29,071 nt of DNA from an uncultured Eubacterium sp. Lineage in GTDB: Bacteria > Bacillota_A > Clostridia > Lachnospirales > Lachnospiraceae. Below are positions 8,201-15,584 of this stretch, one piece after another. Where the stretch lies: NCBI GenBank assembly GCA_948468465.1, contig CAOKJJ010000049.1:1-29071 (forward strand), given 5' to 3'. Both the position numbers and the translations under genes were made by a program. The first letter of the stretch is position 1, and each line of letters starts with the position of its first letter. The notes beneath the pieces were generated by a model that worked only from the letters and a program-made list of their open reading frames with translations, did no database searches and was not told the DNA's origin.

Positions 8201-9239
8201 GCTCTCCCGCCAGCTCCTGGCATATTTTCTCGGCCGCTTCCTTTTCGTTCCCGCATAAAAAAAACGGATGTGCCGCAACTTCCGGATGTGCCCCCAGATC
8301 ATATACATACATATGCTGATACAAATACTGCATCTCGGCAAGCGGCAGATCAAATCCTTCCCAGAGTGTCGGTGAAAATCCGACATCCACACATTCCATC
8401 ACTGTCTTCAAAGTAAGATCGTCAATATGCCCCATACAGTAATAGCAGTCTTCCACATCCTGAGGAATCACTTCCATGTCCTGTCTTTCCGACAGAACCA
8501 GCATTTTTATGCGGAATCCGTTCTTTTTCAAAATCCGCGCGATCTGAAATCCTGCTGCCGAATTCTTGTAGTTTCCTGTTTCCCACCGTCCTGGCTGAAG
8601 GATAAGCCGGTATCCTTGCTCCTTTAGCTTTTTAATTTCCGTAAGAACATCCCTGCTGCGGATACCAGACTCTTCCTGCTGCCAGACTGCCATATCCATG
8701 TGGTCCGCTCCCAGATGCACATAAGAAGTCGGTATCGTATGATCCGTATCCGGTCTGCTCTGGGAAGATTCTATAAAACTGCTGATCGCAATGACACGGT
8801 CTGCCATTCTCAGATTTTCCTTCCGCAGCCTCCGTAGTTCCTTCTGGGTAATCATCTGCGGCTCGCTCATTCCATCCATTGGAACAGCGCCATAATCATG
8901 AAATACCGCATATCCGCATTTTTCACGCAGAAATGCGATGCAGCGGTAAAACGGCCATCCGGCAATAAACGCAATGTCTGGTTTATCCTCCGCGGTAAAC
9001 CATCTGTTCCAGTGTTTTTCCAGATATTCCAACGTAAAATCATTCCCATGCAGATAATCCGCGGCCTCCGGTATCCGTATCACCCTGTCGGAATACCGCT
9101 TCGCCGCCTGTTCATCCATCCTGTTGCCCATCATAATAATTTCATGCCCGGCCTTCCTCCAGTAAGAGCCAAGCAGCAGCAATACCCGGTCAACGCCAAA
9201 ACGGAATAAAAACCGTTCGTTACATATCAGTATTTTCAT
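5295..9239 (-). CDS. Giant triple-domain GT4 glycosyltransferase
   Basis: About 1314 aa with three consecutive GT-B/GT4 units in one chain. Unit 1 (about 1-380) begins MKILICNERFLFRFGVDRVL and has E294/E302 in WEGFDLPLAEM. Unit 2 (about 388-790) begins VLFIDVTNACHDTANSGVMRV and has E687/E695 in EGYGMPVMESL. Unit 3 (about 805-1210) begins IIVCSNFYPPGFIGGAEI and has E1120/E1128 in ENQPVSITEAM. A C-terminal segment of about 95 aa (from FVSIKGSILPASIAEV) is not recognised. Three intact active sites suggest it adds several sugars of the repeat unit in sequence. I chose the ATG at 9239, where family homology begins; ATGs at 9251 (AAAGGG upstream) and 9287 are in frame. It overlaps the preceding methyltransferase by 20 bp. 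Confidence 0.87.
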   Translation of the reverse strand: MKILICNERFLFRFGVDRVLLLLGSYWRKAGHEIIMMGNRMDEQAAKRYSDRVIRIPEAADYLHGNDFTLEYLEKHWNRWFTAEDKPDIAFIAGWPFYRCIAFLREKCGYAVFHDYGAVPMDGMSEPQMITQKELRRLRKENLRMADRVIAISSFIESSQSRPDTDHTIPTSYVHLGADHMDMAVWQQEESGIRSRDVLTEIKKLKEQGYRLILQPGRWETGNYKNSAAGFQIARILKKNGFRIKMLVLSERQDMEVIPQDVEDCYYCMGHIDDLTLKTVMECVDVGFSPTLWEGFDLPLAEMQYLYQHMYVYDLGAHPEVAAHPFFLCGNEKEAAEKICQELAGELPVEETELHQSLENFHQKFSWKKCAHTILRQMQKDMVLSGVLFIDVTNACHDTANSGVMRVTRKIARQMQKKMETVFVIWDEGMHKYVFPYEKETDLLCAYGGADKKYIRYRSVEGEPRTCMDEALCRFDGRSKFLLLTETVEHDRMHCIINYAHRFHILISAVFHDAIPVLRPDLCSGTIHQNHVKYMMELAFCDMVFPTAGHNESDLRKYWKEQGIRGTFVKTVELAGEMDDAARNRTKITQRADKCRILFVSTLEPRKNHKRFLRAFTELMDEQVRLKKSVSLTMVGNRYAGNTEIPAFVEDVCSRYANIEWLGVVDDAKLRRLYRECAFTVYPSEIEGYGMPVMESLWFGKPCLCSNSGSLGGLGAAGGCCLTDILDVEQIKGSLLRMITDEAYVVGLQNEAVKRKIITWDAYADGMIEGLGEITGRDARWENTYFSHSLIRQIEKYIKEKNAEDRIIVCSNFYPPGFIGGAEIIAHGQSRIIANDEKVFLIVFSMDLSETYCDGYCHAGMYDGVLIVRFCVSGSHMNPSGISFFHREMNEAFRQLCGLVNPTVVHGHNMTGMSLGMLETAKDFGAAVCMTLHDHWGFCLKNTILDNDHKLCDHFWQCNACMPVLNAGDIHIPVNIRQGYFRKVFEKVDTFLSPSRYLADAYIRGGFSWHRMRQLWNGIDTKKYANMRKKQSEKFRIAFVGHFGEHKGIELLIRAAARLKRKNIEIELAGDGEEYDNYRHLAVELGVLSQIRFWGKLNNSDMIRVFAETDVYCLPSVWPENQPVSITEAMACGIPVIASDLGGNRELVRHGINGFLFRPGDDQDLAEKIRTLMDDESLQKSFGDAGKKMIRRYDISNQASELLNIYRSIEKQTIHSKPFVSIKGSILPASIAEVTDERILLLDWIVLPQDYAVMKACVVLEGERPDREQMKQLKDYKVRMIVPEAETGIWNEMGFCAQGYESRIHLLKILSEFV

Positions 9240-10245
9240 CTGTTTCACCATTTTCCCTTTTGTAAGCCGCCACGGCATAATCCGCACAGCTGTTAAAATA
9301 TCCTGCCATCTGTTCGATCAGGTCGTAATTTGCCCCGTTTTTATCTGCCTTTGACAAATCTATGCCAGGATACGGACGCATACGGATAATTTCCGTTTCC
9401 GCGAGTCCCGCATCCTCCACAAGTACCTGCAGCAGCTTCGGCGGAATCTTTTGTATATGCATGGGATCAAAATAGAAATTGCATGCTCCCACAATCAGAT
9501 TTTCCGGATTCGGCGTTTCCAATATCAGCACGCCTCCCGGCCGAAGTACCCGGTATGCTTCTTTTAATACATCCATCAGAATATTTTTAGGAAGATGCTC
9601 CACAACCTGAAATGCCGTCAGAATATCCACCGAATCGCTGGTCTGGTTTTTCAGATGCGTAAGCAGGTCATTTTTTACGACATCCAGCCTGCGTTTTTTA
9701 CAGTACTGTATCATACTCTCATTTTTATCAACTCCAATCGCGGCAATCCCCTGTTCCTGCATCAGTTCCAGCCATTCTCCCCTTCCGCATCCAAGATCCA
9801 TGGCAAAAAGCCGGCACCCGTTCGTCTCCTTTACTTTCTGAACCACATCTTCATAAATTTTCAGACGGCTTTTTATTTCCTGTCTCGTGCCGCGCATATG
9901 GTCTTCAAATTTTTTATAAGCCGCACCTGTCCGAATTTCTTTTGCACGGCGGTTTTTTATCCTTTCCGCCTCCAGTTCCTCCTGAAGCTTTTCCCTGAAA
10001 GCGGTTATCATATCAATCGTTTTCCGGTACTCATTCAGGCATCGTACCACAGACGCGTTAAATTCTGTCTGGTGATCCAGCAGCGGCCTGCAAAATACCC
10101 GCACCGCCTTACATGCCGCACGCCTGATCAGCACGATCAGCCTGCCAATGCGGCGCCTGTTGCTGACCAGTGCATATCCGGTATCGGTTTTCCAGAATAT
10201 GTTGGCTTTTCTTAAATTTTCATCCAGTTCGTTTCTGTTTATCAT
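9220..10245 (-). CDS. SAM-dependent methyltransferase with N-terminal coiled coil
   Basis: A 341-aa class I methyltransferase. Residues 30-60 are a basic amphipathic segment (RRRIGRLIVLIRRAACKAVR) that may touch the membrane. It is followed by QTEFNASVVRCL and a charged coiled coil to about residue 140. The SAM site is DLGCGRGEW at 150-158, with GVDKNE (strand 2), DILTAFQVVEHLP (motif with His) and VLRPGGVLILETPNPEN. The same layout is common in O-antigen and capsule loci. A methyltransferase next to a Wzt that carries a carbohydrate-binding domain suggests a chain-terminating or chain-decorating role, by analogy with E. coli O8/O9a WbdD; that role is inference. AAGGGG precedes the ATG. A 13-bp-arm hairpin lies between wzt and this gene. 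Confidence 0.82.
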   Translation of the reverse strand: MINRNELDENLRKANIFWKTDTGYALVSNRRRIGRLIVLIRRAACKAVRVFCRPLLDHQTEFNASVVRCLNEYRKTIDMITAFREKLQEELEAERIKNRRAKEIRTGAAYKKFEDHMRGTRQEIKSRLKIYEDVVQKVKETNGCRLFAMDLGCGRGEWLELMQEQGIAAIGVDKNESMIQYCKKRRLDVVKNDLLTHLKNQTSDSVDILTAFQVVEHLPKNILMDVLKEAYRVLRPGGVLILETPNPENLIVGACNFYFDPMHIQKIPPKLLQVLVEDAGLAETEIIRMRPYPGIDLSKADKNGANYDLIEQMAGYFNSCADYAVAAYKRENGETDENTDM

Positions 10246-10274
10246 TTCCGGTAATCCCCTTATCTGTCTTTGTT

Positions 10275-10306
10275 CATAAAAGAATTCGCATATGAATTCT
10301 TTTATG
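10275..10306. repeat. Perfect 13-bp-arm hairpin over the wzt stop codon
   Basis: CATAAAAGAATTC at 10275-10287 and GAATTCTTTTATG at 10294-10306 are exact inverted copies around a 6-nt loop. The hairpin covers the wzt stop (10302-10304) and is not followed by a U tract on the transcribed strand. It is more likely an RNA processing or stability element than a terminator. A third GAATTC copy follows at 10307. Confidence 0.75.
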
Positions 10307-11684
10307 AATTCTTATACGAGTCATCAGCCGTCTTCCATGCATGCCCGATCCGGCAGATTCCTGTTTCTGTATACGGACTTGTCATCTCAAATGACGCCGC
10401 GTCGTACAAATAGTGGAATGCCGTTCCGTCCTCGGCATGCAGTGCAATGTCCATCTTATAATTTCCCTGCAGCAGCATAACAGCCGGAAACTCAACTTCC
10501 ACCGTACCCTGTTTTTGCAGCCTGATATTCTGCACCTTATCAATCAGCGTGTTTGTCCCGTAGCAGTCCGTACCGTCCGACTTAAAAATATGAAAACCAA
10601 ATACGCTTTCTTTTATCTTCTCATTCCTGCATTCGTATTCTGCCCTTAAAATCATTGCGGAGCCAGTCGTATATACCTTGGCCTTCCTGCGTGCTTCATC
10701 CAGCAACTCGCACCTTACAATCCGCACATCCACTCCGCCCACTTCCCTTAACGGCTCCTGTACGCGCTTTTCCTGCCCGGTTTCCTCTTCTTTTTTTTCC
10801 TTTTCTTCTTTTTTCTTTTCCTGTATCTCTTCCTTATTCTGTACAGTCACTGCCTCCTGCTCCACCCGGTTCCTGCGTTTCTGGCTCATATAATCCATAT
10901 AAACCGGATGTACTTCCCTGGGTTTTCCTTCTTTTCGGATTACGCCGTTGTCAATCCATACCGAGCGGTCACAGATCTGTTCGATCTGAGCCAGGGAATG
11001 AGACACAATCACAATCGTCATGCCGTCCCGCTTCATCTCGCGCAGCTTCTCAAAACACTTCGCCTGAAAATTCGCGTCCCCGACTGCCAGTATCTCATCA
11101 ATCAGCAGAATATCCGCCCTTACGTTAATGGCCACCGCAAATGCCAGCCGCATATACATCCCTGAGGAATAGGTCCGCACCGGATTGTCAATAAACTCCT
11201 CCAGTTCCGAAAATGTAATAATCTCTCCAACCCGCGCATCAATTTCCCTTTTCGTCAGTCCGAATATCGAAGCGTTGATATAGATATTTTCCCGGCCGCT
11301 CATATCCGGATGAAAACCGGCTCCAAGCTCGATCAGGCTGGACACTCGTCCGTTCATTACAATCGTTCCGCTGTCCGGATACATGATTTTAGTTAACAGT
11401 TTTAAAATCGTGCTCTTGCCGCATCCGTTGTGTCCGATCAGACCGACTGCCTCTCCTTTTTTCACCGTAAAACTGATGCCGCCCAGAACCGTACGTTCTT
11501 CATAGGAACGTCTTTTTCGAAAAAGCGTCTTTTCTTTTAGCGTATGCCCCTTGTCATAATATACCCTGAATTTTTTTGTCACATTTCTTACTTCTATTGC
11601 AATTTCTTTTGCAGTTTCTTTTGTAATTCCTTTTTCTTTCGCAGTTTCTATTTCAACTTCTATTGCGTATTCCGGCTTCATCAT
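10302..11684 (-). CDS. wzt: Polysaccharide ABC exporter ATPase, Wzt-like
   Basis: A 460-aa ATPase that energises export of the finished polysaccharide through Wzm. The nucleotide-binding domain (about 28-255) has Walker A GHNGCGKST at 84-92, signature YSSGM at 172-176, Walker B ILLIDE at 192-197 and the H-loop SHS around 229. A highly charged linker (about 280-310, mostly Glu/Lys) leads to a C-terminal beta domain of about 140 aa (AMILRAEYECRNEKIKES to FEMTSPYTETG) of the Wzt C-terminal carbohydrate-binding type. In E. coli O8/O9a this domain recognises the modified chain end. The start ATGATGA overlaps the wzm stop by 4 bp, indicating coupling. Oddity: about 28 extra N-terminal residues are made of repeated AIEV and ETAKE words. 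Confidence 0.9.
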   Translation of the reverse strand: MMKPEYAIEVEIETAKEKGITKETAKEIAIEVRNVTKKFRVYYDKGHTLKEKTLFRKRRSYEERTVLGGISFTVKKGEAVGLIGHNGCGKSTILKLLTKIMYPDSGTIVMNGRVSSLIELGAGFHPDMSGRENIYINASIFGLTKREIDARVGEIITFSELEEFIDNPVRTYSSGMYMRLAFAVAINVRADILLIDEILAVGDANFQAKCFEKLREMKRDGMTIVIVSHSLAQIEQICDRSVWIDNGVIRKEGKPREVHPVYMDYMSQKRRNRVEQEAVTVQNKEEIQEKKKEEKEKKEEETGQEKRVQEPLREVGGVDVRIVRCELLDEARRKAKVYTTGSAMILRAEYECRNEKIKESVFGFHIFKSDGTDCYGTNTLIDKVQNIRLQKQGTVEVEFPAVMLLQGNYKMDIALHAEDGTAFHYLYDAASFEMTSPYTETGICRIGHAWKTADDSYKNS

Positions 11685-12460
11685 AATTCCTCAACAAACC
11701 GCTTCTGCAGACGGTCAAACAGGATCCATCCGGCCAGGAGCATTACCATTCCGACAATTGTCGCGGACAGCAATGTCTCAAGCTGCGGCATTCTTCCATA
11801 ATATAATATATCCCTGTACGATACGATCACATACGTCATCGGGTTCGCCATAAATATCCAGTGCACCTGTTCCGGCACCTGTTCCATCGGATAGAGGACC
11901 GGCGTCAGAAACTGCCATGCCATCGTGACAATCCCAAGAATGTATTCCAGATCCCGCACATACACCGTAACGGCGCTCATCACCATCGTAAATCCCAGCG
12001 CCAGTATATATTCAACCGCCATAATTAACGGCAGGCACAATACCCCTGTCAGCCGCAGTGAATGACCCGTGCACGCCAGTACGGCAAAGATCACAAGAAA
12101 ACTAAGCAGCATATTGACAAACTGGCTCGTGACAAAGGATACCGGCAGCACCTCGCGCGGGAAATAGATTTTCTTTACCATATCCTGCTGTGCCAGAATA
12201 CAGTTTGCACCGCCTGAGAGCGAAGTACTGAAAAAAATCCACGGAATCAGCGCCACGAACAAAAACAGATAATAGTCTTCTATTCCCGAACGCATAATTG
12301 TCGAAAATACAAGCGTGTACACACAAAGCTGCAGCAGCGGATTTAAAAATGTCCAGAAAAATCCCAGGACAGAACCTTTGTATCTTCCTTTTAAGTCTCT
12401 TTTTACAAGTGAAACGATCATTTCACGATAAGCATAGATCTCTTTTATTCTTTCCAGCAT
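11681..12460 (-). CDS. wzm: Polysaccharide ABC exporter permease, Wzm-like
   Basis: A 259-aa ABC-2 type membrane protein that forms the export channel for the polysaccharide. The N-terminus is cytoplasmic and carries the family signature LVKRDLKGRYKGSVLGFFWTFLNPLL. About six hydrophobic segments follow, and QQDMVKKIYFPREVLPVSFV is the conserved coupling-helix region. Length is typical of Wzm/TagG (about 260 aa). AGGAGATT precedes the ATG. The stop overlaps the start of wzt (ATGA), so the two subunits are co-translated. It lies 21 bp after the two-domain glycosyltransferase. TagG (teichoic acid) is the alternative family name; the surrounding methyltransferases and multi-domain GT4 enzymes favour a polysaccharide. 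Confidence 0.92.
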   Translation of the reverse strand: MLERIKEIYAYREMIVSLVKRDLKGRYKGSVLGFFWTFLNPLLQLCVYTLVFSTIMRSGIEDYYLFLFVALIPWIFFSTSLSGGANCILAQQDMVKKIYFPREVLPVSFVTSQFVNMLLSFLVIFAVLACTGHSLRLTGVLCLPLIMAVEYILALGFTMVMSAVTVYVRDLEYILGIVTMAWQFLTPVLYPMEQVPEQVHWIFMANPMTYVIVSYRDILYYGRMPQLETLLSATIVGMVMLLAGWILFDRLQKRFVEEL

Positions 12461-12481
12461 AATCTCCTGTACACCTGTTCC

Positions 12482-14764
12482 TCATTGATCATAGAGCCGG
12501 CAGATCTCCACCAGCTTCCTCGCAGATTTTTCCCATGTAAATTCTCCGGCTCTTTGTATTCCAAGCCTTTCCAGGCGCTTTCTAAAAGCCTCGTCATAAA
12601 GGACCTTTCTCATCGCCTGACAGATTTCTTCTTCGCTTGCAGGATTTACTGTAACGGCTGCCCCTGCAGCCACTTCACGCAGCGAAGTCGTTTTCGAGGT
12701 AATCACCGCTGTACCGCAGGCCATTGCTTCCAATGGCGGCATTCCAAATCCTTCATACAAGGACGGAAACACAAATGCTTCTGCACCGCACATCAGCAAC
12801 GGACTGTCTTTTGGCTGTATATAACCGGTAAACAAAACCCGTCCTTCTTCCTCCAGTTTTCGCGCTTTTTCATAAATCCCACTGCACTTCCATCCTTTTT
12901 TTCCAGCAAGTACAAGCTGCGGTGTCTGATTTCGGCTGCGGCACAGCAACTCATAAGCGCCAATCAGCCTTTCCAGATTTTTGCGCGGTTCGATGGTACC
13001 CAAATACAGCATATATTCCTGTTGAATACCATATTTGTCCAGCGCTTTTTGTATCTGCCTCTTTGTATAATCCGGATGATACACGTTATGATCGACCGCA
13101 CAGGGCACGATGTGGATATGCTCTGGCGGCACTTTCAGATATTTCATAATCTCCGACTTGCTGAATTCGGATATCGTAATGATCCCATCTGCACGCCTGC
13201 AGGTCTGTTTCATATTTTTCTGCAGCCATATGCGGGTTTTTCTGCTCAGCGTCTGCGGACAAGCCCGATACGACATGTCATACACAAACGCTATCCGTTT
13301 TCCCCTGACTCCGGGCGGTATCACATAGTTGAAAAAAATGGTTAGGTCTGCCTTCGTGCGGAAAAACAGACGATGCGGTATCGGAACAACTGTCCACAAC
13401 AATTTATACATCGTATAACCAAGCCTTTTGCAGCATTCGATGACACATCCCGCTTTGCGGTATTCCTCCAGACGGTACATCTGTCCGGCCGCCTTTCTCC
13501 CTTTGAAACACTGCAGCGTGTATGCGTTTTCAGGGTATTTCAGCAGTTCCAAAAGCAGATGATGCGCATTCCATGCAATTCCTGTCTTATCTCCGCCCAA
13601 AAACAGCTGCCCGTCAAATGCGATCTTACGTTCCGGCTCCTGCGTTTTATCATTTAGCAGCTGTTGGAACGCTTTTTTATGCCTGTCCGCCATTGCCTTC
13701 ATGGTGTATCGCTCCCGTACCCGTCTTGCTGCGTTGTCTCCATAAGTCTTTCGCAGCTTCTCATTGTCCACCAGCTTCTGCATGGCCGCTGCCAGCTGAC
13801 GGACGCTTCCCGGCTTTACCGTCAGCCCCGTTACTCCGTCGATACTGACCGACGGTACGCCGCTTGGAAGCGCCGTATTAATCACCGGCTTTCCAAAAGC
13901 CATGGCTTCCAGCTGAACGACTGCAAACGCTTCCGCTTTGGATATGGACGGCAATACTAAAAAATCACATGCTTTCAGCCAGTCCACTTTTTCTTCCTCG
14001 GATATTCTTCCGGTAAATGTCACATTGCAAAGGTTCCCTGCCGCTGCCTGCCTCTTTAATTCTTCCTCCAGCGGACCGCCTCCGACCATTACCAGCCGGC
14101 AGTTTTGATGGTCCATTGCCCCAAATGCCCGCAGTAAAATATCACAGCCTTTATACCAAACGAGCCTGCCGACAAACAGGATGATGATCTGCTCTTTTTT
14201 TTCAGACGGCCGCATCATATGTTCCGTCCCTTTTTGCAAATATGCATCGCTGACGCAAAAAGGGATCACCCGGCATTTCTTTTGATATTCCAGGAGCAGT
14301 CTGGAATTTTTCAGATTTTCTTTGGATGATACGAATATCCTGTCCGCCTTTTTCAGCGTATGGCGCACCAGCGGCCCATACAGCAGCGCCAGCTTTTTAT
14401 TTTGTTCAAATCCGCAATGCCACCAGACGACCAGTCTGCCTTTGTACATTCCAAACAATATCGCCAGATCTGCCATCGGATAGGGAAAATGATAAACGAC
14501 AACATCCGAATCTTTTGTCCGCTTTTTCACCTCAAACAAAAACTGTGGGGAAACAGGCGTGGATGCGATCTCAAACAGCTGTCTGCACCGATGTACCGGT
14601 ATTCCTTTGTAGCTGTCATCTGCGCTTTTTTTGCGGCGCCGGTCCTGGCAGACAATGATTTCCTGCCTGCTTCCGGCAAAGGCATCTGCAATATTTTCCA
14701 TAATCCTGGCAATCCCACCGCCATTGTCCGGCCAGTATATTTTAAATAATTGTGTGATCTTCAT
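12482..14764 (-). CDS. Double-domain GT4 glycosyltransferase
   Basis: A 760-aa protein with two complete GT4 units. Unit 1 (about 1-375) begins MKITQLFKIYWPDNGGGIARIM, has ILFVGRLVWYKGCDILL and the E-x7-E pair E278/E286 in EAFAVVQLEAM. Unit 2 (from about 380) begins KIAFDGQLFLGGDKTGIAWNA, has MLYLGTIEPRKNLERL and E671/E679 in EGFGMPPLEAM. The second unit resembles the D-mannosyl/rhamnosyl-type GT4 of polymerising enzymes, and the same kind of N-terminus occurs in unit 2 of the giant enzyme at 5295-9239. It probably makes two successive linkages in the cytoplasm. AAAGGAAAATT precedes the ATG. It starts 29 bp after the XRE gene, so it is in the same transcript. Confidence 0.88.
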   Translation of the reverse strand: MKITQLFKIYWPDNGGGIARIMENIADAFAGSRQEIIVCQDRRRKKSADDSYKGIPVHRCRQLFEIASTPVSPQFLFEVKKRTKDSDVVVYHFPYPMADLAILFGMYKGRLVVWWHCGFEQNKKLALLYGPLVRHTLKKADRIFVSSKENLKNSRLLLEYQKKCRVIPFCVSDAYLQKGTEHMMRPSEKKEQIIILFVGRLVWYKGCDILLRAFGAMDHQNCRLVMVGGGPLEEELKRQAAAGNLCNVTFTGRISEEEKVDWLKACDFLVLPSISKAEAFAVVQLEAMAFGKPVINTALPSGVPSVSIDGVTGLTVKPGSVRQLAAAMQKLVDNEKLRKTYGDNAARRVRERYTMKAMADRHKKAFQQLLNDKTQEPERKIAFDGQLFLGGDKTGIAWNAHHLLLELLKYPENAYTLQCFKGRKAAGQMYRLEEYRKAGCVIECCKRLGYTMYKLLWTVVPIPHRLFFRTKADLTIFFNYVIPPGVRGKRIAFVYDMSYRACPQTLSRKTRIWLQKNMKQTCRRADGIITISEFSKSEIMKYLKVPPEHIHIVPCAVDHNVYHPDYTKRQIQKALDKYGIQQEYMLYLGTIEPRKNLERLIGAYELLCRSRNQTPQLVLAGKKGWKCSGIYEKARKLEEEGRVLFTGYIQPKDSPLLMCGAEAFVFPSLYEGFGMPPLEAMACGTAVITSKTTSLREVAAGAAVTVNPASEEEICQAMRKVLYDEAFRKRLERLGIQRAGEFTWEKSARKLVEICRLYDQ

Positions 14765-14793
14765 AATTTTCCTTTGATACAGCCAGGCTTTGG

Positions 14794-15138
14794 TTAGCAG
14801 CTGTCCTTGCTTTTCATAATATCAGCTACAGACTTCATAATCCGGATGTACATCTCATAGCTTCCATCGTCTTTCTGATCCGGCTGTCCCCACATTCCCT
14901 GCATCGCTGTTTCTGAAAGGTGCGTAACTCCCCAAAGCAACGCATCCGCATCTGTTTCAAGCTCCCGACAGAGTATGGCAAACGTGTCCATGCTCATTTT
15001 TCTCGTTCCACGCTCAATGTGTCCCATAAAATTCAGGCTGATCCCGCATTTTTTTGCAAGCGCATCCTGCGACAATCCCTTTGCCTTTCTGATCTGTCGG
15101 ATTCTTGTTCCCATTTTTGCGTAATCTAATTCCTGCAT
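14794..15138 (-). CDS. XRE-family helix-turn-helix regulator
   Basis: About 114 aa. The N-terminal HTH_3 domain runs MGTRIRQIRKAKGLSQDALAKK, then CGISLNFMGHIERGTRKMSMDTFAILCREL, the classic Cro/C1 pattern with helix 3 around SLNFMGHIERG. The C-terminal 40 residues are not recognised. Start: the ATG at 15138 has a strong AGGAAGGAAGG upstream; the in-frame ATG at 15159 and TTG at 15171 have none. It is the first gene of the polysaccharide operon, 29 bp before the first glycosyltransferase, so it probably controls that operon and itself. A TCTCnGATCnGAGA near-palindrome lies between the -35 and -10 of the putative promoter and is a candidate operator. Confidence 0.88.
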   Translation of the reverse strand: MQELDYAKMGTRIRQIRKAKGLSQDALAKKCGISLNFMGHIERGTRKMSMDTFAILCRELETDADALLWGVTHLSETAMQGMWGQPDQKDDGSYEMYIRIMKSVADIMKSKDSC

Positions 15139-15222
15139 CCCGACCTTCCTTCCTGGCATCCTGTTTTCCAAAAGCAGCTTTTTTGTAACAATTCAGATAA
15201 CCCTTGAACTGTTGCGCTTTTT

Positions 15223-15251
15223 TAACTATCTCTGATCTGAGAACCGTGCAA
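15223..15251 (-). promoter_or_regulatory. Candidate promoter of the polysaccharide operon
   Basis: On the minus strand TTGCAC (15246-15251), 17 nt, TAGTTA (15223-15228). The -10 is poor, so a regulator or another promoter may be needed. It lies about 85 bp before the XRE start codon. Confidence 0.4.
15229..15242. promoter_or_regulatory. Candidate XRE operator
   Basis: TCTCTGATCTGAGA is an inverted repeat (TCTC-n-GATC-n-GAGA) with two mismatched positions. It fills most of the spacer between the putative -35 and -10 of the promoter before the XRE gene, the usual place for a Cro/C1-type autoregulatory operator. Confidence 0.4.
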
Positions 15252-15252
15252 A

Positions 15253-15317
15253 ACAGATTACAGTTTTAATGCATAACTTTTTCTAATAAATTGTTATGCA
15301 TTAAAATTGTAATCTGT
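15253..15317. repeat. Long hairpin with 25-bp arms
   Basis: Arms 15253-15277 and 15293-15317 are inverted copies with a single mismatch (G-U in RNA), around a 15-nt loop. On the minus strand the stem is followed by CTGTTTTGC, so it might stop read-through into the polysaccharide operon. It also contains the left copy of the 27-bp site described separately. Confidence 0.85.
15272..15298 (-). repeat. Left copy of a 27-bp inverted site
   Basis: Read on the minus strand this copy starts CATAACAATTTATTAGA and ends GTTATG. It matches 24 of 27 bases of the site at 15585-15611, which lies in the opposite orientation. Each copy has outer CATAAC / GTTAT half-sites, the layout of a site-specific recombinase site. 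Confidence 0.65.
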
Positions 15318-15504
15318 ATTCTGCATGTCTTAGGAAATAAGGGCTGCGGGTATTTTGACTCCGATTTGTTTTAAAATACCTGCAAGCTCCTTCATTCTGG
15401 CAAAAATATCCTATTGAATGGTTCCTTTTTTGTATATATTGCATATTTTATGAAAACAAATAGATTTAAAAATTGTATATTAAACACAAAATTTATGAAT
15501 AGAC

Positions 15505-15533
15505 TTGCAAATTCCATGAAAAGCGAATAGAAT
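15505..15533 (+). promoter_or_regulatory. Promoter inside the inverted-repeat segment, facing right
   Basis: TTGCAA (15505-15510), exactly 17 nt, TAGAAT (15528-15533). As drawn it reads away from the polysaccharide operon. If the segment between the two inverted sites flipped, it would read into the XRE gene and the operon. Confidence 0.5.
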
Positions 15534-15584
15534 ACTTGTAGGCAATATTTTAGTCGTTAAATAGTACTATTAGAACAGCTTTTA

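Noticed and set aside
12485..13345. A 286-codon open frame antisense to the double-domain glycosyltransferase (and similar ones at 160-753 and 9595-10215).
   Set aside because: Shadows of real genes: no ribosome binding site, implausible Phe/His/Cys-rich protein, and no neighbour in a compatible operon.
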